Shown piece by piece: positions 1 to 6,278 of a stretch of DNA of 6,858 bases (positions within the stretch are counted from its first letter, which is position 1; every line of letters starts with the position of its first letter). This DNA is from Candidatus Sulfotelmatobacter sp. GTDB lineage: Bacteria; Acidobacteriota; Terriglobia; Terriglobales; SbA1. Made by a program: the position numbers and the translations under genes. Under the pieces are notes generated by a model, which saw only the letters and a list, made by a program, of their open reading frames with translations, did no database searches and was not told where the DNA came from. Location of the stretch: NCBI GenBank assembly GCA_030151135.1, contig JASLEQ010000131.1:1-6858 (forward strand). The letters are read 5' to 3'.

Positions 1-19
1 CCCAGAACTGCGGAACAGG

Positions 20-2155
20 TTGATCAAGGCCGAATTATGGCCGCAAGGCAAGATGGCGCGCCTGGCTTGCTATCTTGCCGGGCTCGCCATTGCACTGTTC
101 GGCTTGCAGGAAATTCTGGGACTGTTCCGGCGAACCTGGGCTGAACCTCTGGGCGGCTGGATTACTTTTCTCATCTTCGTCGCCGGTTTTCTCTTCTTTC
201 TGCTCGCGTTTCGCTGGGTTCGCCGGCGCATCTTATGGCGCCTGCGCAACCGGCTGATTGTCACCTACATATTTATAGGTGCGATTCCCGTTGTCCTGCT
301 GGTGGCGATGGGTGTCATCACGCTTTACGGCCTGGGAGGACAGTTTGCGGTCTTCGTCGTCTCCTCCGAAATTGACGCCCAATTGCGCAGCCTTGAAGCC
401 GTTAACGGGGCCATCACCAACGAACTTGCAGCCCACATCGAGCGCGGAGACAAAGCCACTCCCGAATCATTGACTGGTCTTCGCAAACGCGATCCGGCGT
501 GGAATACTCGCCAGGTCTGCGCGTGGTACGGGGACAAACCGCTGCCGCTCTGCGGCCAATTTGAGGGAACGGGGCTGGCGCCGCCGACCTTCTCGAAAGC
601 CAAGTTTCAGGACATCGTCCAGGACCACGGCCAACTCAATCTTCGGGTTGCGTCTTCCATGGAGATTGGCTCCAACAAGCTCACAGTGGTCACGAGCGAG
701 CCCTTCGACAAAAACCTTATTGGAAAGATTGCGGTAGGCCTGGGCGAAATCACCTTCTATACGCCGGTCGTCAAAGTGGAGGACACTTCACCGGCTTCCA
801 CTGGGGCTGCTGCCAACAAGAAGACGGGGCAGGGATTCTATATCACAGAAAATCAGCCCCGGGGAGAGAAGAAGCAAAACGCCGAGATGCATTCCGATTT
901 CACCGTTGGCACGGTCCCGGAACCCGGCAGCAGCTTTGACCGGGAAATCACGTTTGCGACTCCGCTGACGGTAGTGATGTGGCCGAGTGGCGAGCGGGCA
1001 AAGTTCGGCCCACTCGTCCAAGTAACGACGCGGCCCACAGTTCTGTACAGTCATCTTTTCGCGGCGCTGGGAGAATTCGTTCGCGGCGTGACCTACATCC
1101 TGATGGGCGTCGCCGTCTTCTTCGCGATAATTGAACTGGTCGCGCTGATAATCGGGACGCGCATGACTCGCACCGTCACTGCCGCCGTGGCGCAACTCCA
1201 TGATGCCACCCGCCACGTGGATCGCGGCGACTTCAGTCATCGCATCCCGGTAAAATCAAGCGATCAACTGGCCGACCTGGCGCACTCATTCAATACAATG
1301 ACGGCTTCCATCGAGAAGCTCATTCTTGAACAAAAGGAGAAGCAGCGGCTGGAAAACGAACTCGCGATCGCCCGGGAAGTTCAGGATCAGCTTTTCCCCC
1401 GCGAAGGGCAAGTCCGCGACCTGGAATCTCTCGAAGTGCACGGTTTCTGCCGTCCGGCGCGCACGGTGAGCGGAGACTATTACGATTTCCTTGCCGCCAG
1501 TTCGCACAAAATGATTCTCGCGGTGGGCGACATCAGCGGCAAAGGAATTTCGGCCGCCTTGCTGATGGCCACCATACACTCCGCGGTCCGCGCTTACAGC
1601 CTGGAGAGCCTGCCGCAGATGCGAGAGCCGGTGGGTGTTGGCGCGCTCGCGGGATCCGGCATGATGGCCACATGGCCTGAAGGCATCGAAGTATCCCCCG
1701 GAGCCTTGCTCGGGCTGCTTAATCACCAACTTTATGACAGCACTCCGGCGGAAAAATATGCGACGTTGTTCCTTGGCATCTACGATGGGCGCAACCGACG
1801 CCTGACCTACAGTAACGGCGGCCATCTGCCTCCGATCCTGATTAGTGAAGACGGAAGCATCCGCCGCCTCGAAGCCGGGGGGACCGTCGTAGGACTCTTC
1901 GACGCGATGACATACGAAGAGGGTTCCATCGAGATGCAACCGGGAGAAATTTTCATCGCGTACAGCGACGGCGTGACCGAGCCGGAAAATGATTTCGGCG
2001 AATTTGGAGAGCAGCGCCTGATCGACTTAGTTCGGCAGAATCGAGGACTTTCGCTCGGCGAAATCAGCCAGATCGTCACGCAAGCCGTGGACAACTGGAT
2101 TGGAGAGAAAGAGCAACCCGACGATGTAACGTTGGTCCTGGCGCGCGCGCGTTAG
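20..2155 (+). CDS. Membrane-bound HAMP / PP2C-type (SpoIIE/RsbU-like) serine phosphatase
   Basis: Likely senses a signal outside the membrane and dephosphorylates a serine or threonine phosphoprotein in the cytoplasm, as RsbU and SpoIIE do for anti-sigma-factor antagonists. No such partner is present here. Visible order: membrane segments at about residues 14-35, 47-67 and 80-104; an extracytoplasmic region of about 250 residues; a fourth segment at about 357-379; HAMP at about 380-435; a short charged coiled coil ending in REVQDQLFP; then the phosphatase domain, about 455-711. The expected metal-binding aspartates are present: SGDYYDF (D486), GDISGKG (D504), YSDGVTE (D650) and DDVTL (D701/D702). 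SNGGHLPP is at 598-605. The enzyme should therefore be active. The arginine-rich stretch at 68-78 fits a cytoplasmic loop. The start is uncertain: TTG at 20 has only a weak AGG upstream, ATG at 53 is an alternative, and the frame is open to the left edge. The family call is firm; signal and target are unknown. Confidence 0.93.
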   Translation: MIKAELWPQGKMARLACYLAGLAIALFGLQEILGLFRRTWAEPLGGWITFLIFVAGFLFFLLAFRWVRRRILWRLRNRLIVTYIFIGAIPVVLLVAMGVITLYGLGGQFAVFVVSSEIDAQLRSLEAVNGAITNELAAHIERGDKATPESLTGLRKRDPAWNTRQVCAWYGDKPLPLCGQFEGTGLAPPTFSKAKFQDIVQDHGQLNLRVASSMEIGSNKLTVVTSEPFDKNLIGKIAVGLGEITFYTPVVKVEDTSPASTGAAANKKTGQGFYITENQPRGEKKQNAEMHSDFTVGTVPEPGSSFDREITFATPLTVVMWPSGERAKFGPLVQVTTRPTVLYSHLFAALGEFVRGVTYILMGVAVFFAIIELVALIIGTRMTRTVTAAVAQLHDATRHVDRGDFSHRIPVKSSDQLADLAHSFNTMTASIEKLILEQKEKQRLENELAIAREVQDQLFPREGQVRDLESLEVHGFCRPARTVSGDYYDFLAASSHKMILAVGDISGKGISAALLMATIHSAVRAYSLESLPQMREPVGVGALAGSGMMATWPEGIEVSPGALLGLLNHQLYDSTPAEKYATLFLGIYDGRNRRLTYSNGGHLPPILISEDGSIRRLEAGGTVVGLFDAMTYEEGSIEMQPGEIFIAYSDGVTEPENDFGEFGEQRLIDLVRQNRGLSLGEISQIVTQAVDNWIGEKEQPDDVTLVLARAR

Positions 2156-2183
2156 TCTCCATTCCTTCCGTGTAGGATGGAGA
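2156..2183 (+). promoter_or_regulatory. Hairpin that would mask the ribosome binding site of the following small gene
   Basis: Directly after the phosphatase stop codon, the left arm 2156-2165 (TCTCCATTCC) pairs with the right arm 2175-2183 (GGATGGAGA). This gives nine base pairs with one bulged T and a nine-base loop. The right arm contains the purine-rich GGATGGAG, which is the only plausible Shine-Dalgarno sequence for the ATG at 2187. In mRNA the stem would hide it. No T-run follows, so it does not look like a classical intrinsic terminator. A translational control role is inferred. Confidence 0.4.
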
Positions 2184-2186
2184 GTA

Positions 2187-2405
2187 ATGATATTTGGGCT
2201 CACGATACAAAAAGTTGGGAAGCGGTTCGATTTCCGCTGCCCGGAGTGCACGTTGATTACTGGCCGGATCGGCCTGATCCGCGAAGAAGGACCTCCCATT
2301 AGGCTCTATTGCCAAATCCATCCTGAAAATTTTGGGACTTGGGATACACCTGAAGATATGGAAGCCGAGAGACTTGCGCTGGCGCAACGGATTGGGTTGC
2401 GCTAA
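2187..2405 (+). CDS. Hypothetical small protein with a putative zinc ribbon (72 aa)
   Basis: I do not recognise a named family. The 72-residue product is soluble, with no signal peptide or membrane segment. It contains C18-P-E-C21 and, 20 residues later, C42-Q-I-H45. This CxxC...CxxH layout looks like a small zinc ribbon. The C-terminal third (about 53-70) is rich in Glu, Arg, Leu and Ala and probably helical. The ATG at 2187 is preceded by GGATGGAG at a suitable distance, and the gene starts 31 bases after the phosphatase stop codon in the same direction, so co-transcription is possible. Roles such as nucleic-acid binding or a regulatory adaptor would be guesses. The paired metal ligands and good ribosome binding site favour a real gene, but at this length it could still be a chance frame. 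Confidence 0.6.
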   Translation: MIFGLTIQKVGKRFDFRCPECTLITGRIGLIREEGPPIRLYCQIHPENFGTWDTPEDMEAERLALAQRIGLR

Positions 2406-2599
2406 GCAAGACACCGGCCGGGTAGGATCGATCTCGTATTCCTACTTAGTAACGCCTTCGATGAGCGAACAAAGCGCTCAGGTCTCTATCATGCATTCAT
2501 TGCGCGCTCCCGATTGCGCAAACAAGTGTGCCGGTATCGGGCGCGAGCTACTCGTGAGCTGAGGTCCGTCTCAATTCTGAGAACACACTATCGGTTGGA
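2406..2599. other. Gene-free spacer with several small inverted repeats
   Basis: No convincing reading frame is seen. Four inverted repeats follow one another. The first is GTAGGA/TCCTAC (2422-2427 and 2440-2445, 12-base loop). The second is TGAGCG/CGCTCA (2462-2467 and 2475-2480, loop AACAAAG). The third is a composite hairpin at 2505-2545: outer arms CCCGAT/ATCGGG, three more pairs outside a mismatch, and an inner GCGCA/TGTGC stem with loop AACAAG. The fourth is TCTCA/TGAGA (2569-2573 and 2578-2582, loop ATTC). None has a T-run after it, so none is a good intrinsic terminator. The spacer could be the structured 3' end of the small gene, a small RNA, or partly chance. Confidence 0.35.
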
Positions 2600-2628
2600 T
2601 TGATTCTGAGGGCGGGTGCGAGTAGATT
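2600..2628 (+). promoter_or_regulatory. Candidate sigma70-like promoter for the DUF1080 gene
   Basis: TTGATT (2600-2605) and TAGATT (2623-2628) each match four of six consensus bases and are separated by 17 bases. Transcription would begin near 2635, leaving a leader of about 40 bases before the ATG at 2674. The octamer ATTCTGAG occurs at 2574-2581 and again at 2603-2610, overlapping the -35 box, so it could be a regulator half-site. The match is modest, and acidobacterial promoters may differ from the E. coli consensus. Confidence 0.3.
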
Positions 2629-2673
2629 GGTCTGTCTCATGATTGCCAAGCAACACATTCGAGGAGATTCTTA

Positions 2674-3363
2674 ATGTTAAAACGATTCATTGCGTGTGCT
2701 TTTTTGATCGCAAGTTTCGCGGTGTTTAGCTTTGCGGCTGACGAAAACGCGTGCAATGGCGATCCAAACCAGTGGCAGCAATTGTTTAACGGCAAAGACC
2801 TGACTGGATGGAAGCACGTCGGGCCTGGCGGCGACACGGTAGAAGACGGACTTATTCACACGCACGGAGGCATGGGTCTTCTTTATTGGACGGGCGGAAA
2901 GGTTGGTAACTGCACGATTCACGTCGTCTACCGGATGCGGGACGAGAATGACAACTCCGGTGTATTCGTCCGCATTCCGATCGAGCCGCGGGAAGAGTGG
3001 ATGCCTGTCCATTATGGGTATGAAGTGCAAATCGACAACCATCCGGAGACCTCCGGCGAAGATGAATATCACCAGACCGGAATGCTGTATTCACTGACCA
3101 AACCGCTGGTTGATAAAGCGTGGAAGCCCGGCCCCGAGTGGAACACCATGGATATCACACTCGACGGCAAGCGAACGATTGTCGTGCTGAATGGACAGAA
3201 GGTCACAGACTTCAAGGAAGGCGATCCAGTTCCCGCAAAGAAATTTGATTTCGAACCGCAGCGTGGGCCGCGCCCGGAATTTGGCTGGTTCGGACTGCAA
3301 AACCATAGCGACAATGACATCGTGTTCTTCAAAGAAGTGGCAATCAAGCCGTTGAAGAAGTAA
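2674..3363 (+). CDS. Secreted DUF1080 protein (3-keto-glycoside hydrolase family)
   Basis: DUF1080 proteins have a LamG-like jelly-roll fold. Characterised members cleave 3-keto-glycosides, the products of C3 oxidation of a sugar. The 229-residue length suits a single-domain member. Residues 1-21 are a Sec signal peptide (Lys-Arg start, hydrophobic core, likely cleavage after SFA), with no lipobox. Family-like motifs are LFNGKDLTGW (37-46), NSGVFVR (94-100), YEVQIDN (116-122), HQTGMLY (133-139) and the closing GLQNH (207-211) before a KPL tail. GAGGAG at 2661-2666 sits well before the ATG and fixes the start. The next gene on the strand, 125 bases on, encodes an exported Gfo/Idh/MocA oxidoreductase, the usual source of the 3-keto substrate, which supports this activity. 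The exact sugar and linkage cannot be read from the sequence. Confidence 0.88.
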   Translation: MLKRFIACAFLIASFAVFSFAADENACNGDPNQWQQLFNGKDLTGWKHVGPGGDTVEDGLIHTHGGMGLLYWTGGKVGNCTIHVVYRMRDENDNSGVFVRIPIEPREEWMPVHYGYEVQIDNHPETSGEDEYHQTGMLYSLTKPLVDKAWKPGPEWNTMDITLDGKRTIVVLNGQKVTDFKEGDPVPAKKFDFEPQRGPRPEFGWFGLQNHSDNDIVFFKEVAIKPLKK

Positions 3364-3476
3364 GGATGCGAGCAAAACTTTTATCGCACCTGAATATGCG
3401 ATGAAGTACGCGGCTCGCCCGGTTTCCTTCGGCGCCAAAAGCAGGCGTCCGGCATGACCAAGCTGTTCATCTCAAT
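3364..3476 (+). promoter_or_regulatory. Intercistronic spacer with competing hairpins
   Basis: TTTTATCGCA (3379-3388) pairs with TGCGATGAAG (3397-3406): ten pairs including two G-U wobbles, with an eight-base loop. An upstream TGCGA (3367-3371) can instead pair with TCGCA (3384-3388), so the two structures exclude each other. A second hairpin joins GGCGCC (3431-3436) to GGCGTCC (3444-3450) with one bulged T. No T-run or clear promoter is seen. The spacer may set relative expression of the two flanking genes by processing, pausing or mRNA stability. This role is inferred. Confidence 0.35.
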
Positions 3477-3488
3477 GGAGGGATTCGA

Positions 3489-4835
3489 ATGAAACGCATT
3501 CTTTCGCGACGTGCTTTCTTGCAAGGGACGGCGGCTGCCGCGGGCGGCCTCGTAGTTTCAAAGACAGTCCAACTGGAAGCTCAACCATTGCTGCGTCGCG
3601 CGGTTGCGCCGAGCGACCGAGTTCGCTTCGGGATGATCGGCATCGGGATGCAGGGATCGGGGCTTTTGGCCGGCGCCATCACGATTCCGGGTGTTGAATG
3701 CGTGGGGGCGGCTGATCTGTATGACGGACGGCATACGCTCGCAAAGGAGATCACTGGCAATCCGAATTTGCCCACTACTCGCAAATATCAGGAACTACTC
3801 GACCGCAAGGATATCGATTGCATCGTCGCGGCGGTTCCGGACCACTGGCACCGGCGAGTAGTCGTCGACGCATGCAATGCGGGCAAGGATATCTATTGCG
3901 AGAAGCCCATGTCGCATACCGTGGCAGATGGCATGGCCATGGTGGAAGCGTCGCACAAGAACAACCGCATCGTGCAGATCGGCTCGCAGCGGGTGAGTTC
4001 GGTATTGTGCGCGACTGCGCGCGATCTGTATCAGAAGGGCGCGATTGGCGATATCGAGATGGTGGAACTGACGCTCGGACGCAATGATCCAACCGGCGCC
4101 TGGGAATATCCTCCTCCTACCGACCTCTCCCCGGAAACTCTCGACTGGGATACGTGGCTGAATGATGCGCCGAAGGAACCGTTCAACCCATTGCACTTCG
4201 CCCGATGGCGCTGCTGGCGCGCATTCGGGACTGGAGTGGCCGGCGACCTTATGGTGCATCTGATCAGCGGTATGATGGCGACGCTCGGCTGGAACGAAGT
4301 TCCCCGCTCAGCGGTGGCCATGGGTGGAATCTTCCGATTCAAAGATGGCCGCGACATGCCCGACTTCCATACTGTCCTGTTCGATTACCACGGCATCCCG
4401 GTGTATGTACGTCTCGACCTCGGCTGCGAAACTCCGGAATTGGCGCGTTTCATGGGTCCGAAGGGCATGCTCGATGCCGGCGAGTTTGACTTAAAGCACA
4501 GCGTTCAACCCGGAATCGATCTTGCCCCAAGCTACTACGCAAACAGCTTCCCGGCGAAAATGCGCGACGCGTACTTCAAGGAATGGCACGAAAAGAACGA
4601 TCCGCAACTGGGCAAGGAACCCGAATACACCGACACGGTCTATAAAGGACACGACTGGGACGATATGCGTCCACACCTGAATGTATTTTTCGAAGCGGTA
4701 AAGTCTCGCAAGCCGGTGACCGAGGATGCGGTGTTCGGCAACCATGCGGCAATCGCGTGCCACATGGCAAACGAGTCCTACTTCCGGCAGAAACCGGTCA
4801 CGTGGGACGCTGCGTCGAAGACGATCAAGTCCTAA
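3489..4835 (+). CDS. Tat-exported Gfo/Idh/MocA family NAD(P)-dependent oxidoreductase
   Basis: A sugar or sugar-derivative dehydrogenase with an N-terminal Rossmann domain. Residues 1-31 form a twin-arginine signal (SRRAFLQG at 6-13, then an Ala/Gly-rich core), so the protein is probably folded with its cofactor in the cytoplasm and then exported, as known for Zymomonas glucose-fructose oxidoreductase. The dinucleotide motif GIGMQG is at 51-56. PDHWH is at 117-121, and the family's EKP motif is at 138-140, with K139 the likely catalytic lysine. The C-terminal substrate domain contains GDLMVH (252-257), whose Asp and His fit the active site of this family. The 448-residue length is normal for signal-bearing members. 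GGAGGG at 3477-3482 supports the start. The DUF1080 neighbour suggests that it oxidises C3 of a glycoside. A GH109-like or inositol-dehydrogenase-like activity is an alternative. Confidence 0.9.
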   Translation: MKRILSRRAFLQGTAAAAGGLVVSKTVQLEAQPLLRRAVAPSDRVRFGMIGIGMQGSGLLAGAITIPGVECVGAADLYDGRHTLAKEITGNPNLPTTRKYQELLDRKDIDCIVAAVPDHWHRRVVVDACNAGKDIYCEKPMSHTVADGMAMVEASHKNNRIVQIGSQRVSSVLCATARDLYQKGAIGDIEMVELTLGRNDPTGAWEYPPPTDLSPETLDWDTWLNDAPKEPFNPLHFARWRCWRAFGTGVAGDLMVHLISGMMATLGWNEVPRSAVAMGGIFRFKDGRDMPDFHTVLFDYHGIPVYVRLDLGCETPELARFMGPKGMLDAGEFDLKHSVQPGIDLAPSYYANSFPAKMRDAYFKEWHEKNDPQLGKEPEYTDTVYKGHDWDDMRPHLNVFFEAVKSRKPVTEDAVFGNHAAIACHMANESYFRQKPVTWDAASKTIKS

Positions 4836-4850
4836 CGCGTCGGAGGAAAA

Positions 4851-6143
4851 ATGTGCTCGACTTTTGCATGCGGGCGGAGCCGGACTATTCCGGTTCTGCT
4901 CGCGTTTTTTGTTCTTAAAATCTTTCTTTTTGCACAAGACCTACCCACCGCAAAGCCAGAATCTGTCGGTCTCTCGTCAGAACGACTGGAGCGCATTAGC
5001 GACGCCGTGCAACAGGACATTGATGGCAAACGCATTGCGGGCGGCGTCACGCTTATCGTTCGTCATGGCAAGGTGGCGTGGTTCAAAGCACAGGGCATGC
5101 AGGATCGCGAGGCCAGCAAAGCGATGCCGACCGATGCGATGTTTCGCATCTGTTCGATGAGCAAGCCGATCACAACCGTCGCGGCGATGATGCTGTATGA
5201 AGAAGGCAAGTTCCTGCTTGACGATCCGGTCTCGAAGTACCTGCCCGAATTCAAAGACATGAAGGTGCTGGTGAAGCCGGCGGAAGGTCCGAGATATACG
5301 ATTCCGGCGGCGAAGGAAATTACCATTCGCGATCTCATGCGCCATACTTCAGGCTTGACCTACAACTGGAACGAAGACCTGGGCGCGATGTACGAGAAGG
5401 CAAATGTGGCAAGCGGACTGCTTCAGTATGACGGCACTATCGCCGACAGCACCCGGAACATTGCTGCTCTGCCGCTTCTGTTCAATCCGGGAGACAGATT
5501 TGAGTACAGCCTAAGTGTCGACGTGCTGGGACGGCTTATTGAAGTATGGTCGGGGAAGCCTCTGGACGAATTCTTTCGCACTCGAATCTTCGAACCGTTG
5601 GGCATGAAAGACACCTACTTCTTCGTTCCAGAGAACAAAGAAAGCCGCCTGGCTACTGCTTACACGTACTATCCCGAACAGGGCCTGAACCGCTTCCCCG
5701 ACACGCCGATTCGCGAAGGCACATTCGTTTACGGCAGACTATCCGACGAAGGGACCGAAGAAACTTTTCTCCGGCGGCGCGGGCCTGGTTTCAACGGCGA
5801 TGGACTATGCGCGTTTCTGCAGATGATGTTGGACGAAGGAAAATTCGGGAACACGCGCTTGTTGAGCCGAAAGACGGTGGAGATCATGACGCACGACCAG
5901 CTCGGCAAGATCGGGCCGGATCAGGGATTCGGGCTGGGGTTTGGGATCGATGGAGTAAAGAAGCCCTTGTCGGAACTCGGCAGTGTTGGAGCGTACAACT
6001 GGGGAGGCTTCTTCTACACCGCATTCTCGATCGATCCGAAAGAGCAGATGATCGTCGTGTTTATGGCGCAATTGCATCCCACCGGAGGGCTGGAACTCGA
6101 TCGGCAGGTGCATGAGTTGGCGTATCAGGCGATCAACGACTAG
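4851..6143 (+). CDS. Secreted beta-lactamase-fold serine hydrolase (PF00144)
   Basis: Belongs to the family of class C beta-lactamases, EstB-type esterases and D-amino-acid peptidases. The catalytic S102-M-S-K105 (SxxK) is clear. Y219 in FEYSLSVDVLG takes the place of the YxN tyrosine, and W384-G-G replaces KTG, which is the pattern of the esterase-like branch rather than true beta-lactamases. LMRHTSGL (162-169) is another family signature. An N-terminal hydrophobic segment (about 13-27) followed by A28-Q29 looks like a Sec signal; a lysine at position 23 inside it is unusual. At 430 residues it is full length. GGAGG at 4842-4846 fixes the start, only 15 bases after the oxidoreductase stop codon, so the two are almost certainly co-transcribed. 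A plausible role is removing acyl groups from the carbohydrate handled by the neighbouring enzymes, but the substrate is not shown by the sequence. Confidence 0.9.
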   Translation: MCSTFACGRSRTIPVLLAFFVLKIFLFAQDLPTAKPESVGLSSERLERISDAVQQDIDGKRIAGGVTLIVRHGKVAWFKAQGMQDREASKAMPTDAMFRICSMSKPITTVAAMMLYEEGKFLLDDPVSKYLPEFKDMKVLVKPAEGPRYTIPAAKEITIRDLMRHTSGLTYNWNEDLGAMYEKANVASGLLQYDGTIADSTRNIAALPLLFNPGDRFEYSLSVDVLGRLIEVWSGKPLDEFFRTRIFEPLGMKDTYFFVPENKESRLATAYTYYPEQGLNRFPDTPIREGTFVYGRLSDEGTEETFLRRRGPGFNGDGLCAFLQMMLDEGKFGNTRLLSRKTVEIMTHDQLGKIGPDQGFGLGFGIDGVKKPLSELGSVGAYNWGGFFYTAFSIDPKEQMIVVFMAQLHPTGGLELDRQVHELAYQAIND

Positions 6144-6145
6144 GG

Positions 6146-6178
6146 GGGGGCTGGCCGATGCAAATCTGGCGAGCTCCC
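6146..6178 (+). terminator. Strong hairpin with GCAA tetraloop after the hydrolase gene
   Basis: Arms GGGGGCT (6146-6152) and AGCTCCC (6172-6178) pair with one G-U wobble. After a G-G mismatch, GCC/GGC (6154-6156 and 6168-6170) pairs. After a bulged T, GAT/ATC (6157-6159 and 6164-6166) closes a GCAA (GNRA) loop. That makes 13 pairs in all. It begins inside a run of eight G (6143-6150) that starts with the last base of the stop codon. No T-run follows, so it could be a U-less terminator or a 3'-end stabiliser. Confidence 0.45.
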
Positions 6179-6228
6179 ATGCAACGAAAATGCTCCGCAA
6201 CCTGAGCTGATGTTGGGTATATCATTTT

Positions 6229-6259
6229 TGAAAGTACCTCGTTCGCTCGTCTGAAAGTA
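6229..6259. repeat. Direct repeat TGAAAGTA, two copies upstream of the Mo-hydroxylase genes
   Basis: TGAAAGTA occurs at 6229-6236 and 6252-6259, a 23-base period of about two helical turns. The second copy ends 19 bases before the start codon at 6279. The placement would suit a regulator binding site for the downstream operon. I found no convincing -35/-10 pair in the spacer, and an eight-base repeat may be chance. Confidence 0.2.
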
Positions 6260-6278
6260 GTTTTCCTCTGGAGCGCAT

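Noticed and set aside
1286..1939. Long open frame (217 codons) on the - strand inside the phosphatase gene
   Set aside because: It lies fully antisense to a well-supported phosphatase domain. Its translation has no recognisable motif, and long antisense frames are expected in GC-rich coding sequence.
2332..2562. 76-codon + strand frame overlapping the end of the small zinc-ribbon gene
   Set aside because: There is no ribosome binding site, it overlaps the better-supported small gene, and it runs through the inverted-repeat region. The translation has no coherent features.
4726..5160. 144-codon + strand frame spanning the oxidoreductase/hydrolase junction
   Set aside because: It overlaps the ends of two convincing genes and its Arg/Ser-rich product has no family features. 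The ribosome binding site at 4842 serves the hydrolase ATG.
5546..6115. 189-codon + strand frame overlapping the serine hydrolase
   Set aside because: The product is Arg/His-rich and lacks motifs, as expected for an out-of-frame reading. The hydrolase frame carries all the family signatures across the same stretch.
4851..6143. Calling the serine hydrolase an antibiotic-resistance beta-lactamase
   Set aside because: The SxxK motif is shared by the whole fold. WGG instead of KTG and the carbohydrate-type neighbours point to the esterase-like branch.
6195..6225. Possible promoter around TATATCAT before the Mo-hydroxylase genes
   Set aside because: The -10-like sequence has no acceptable -35 partner at 16-18 bases.
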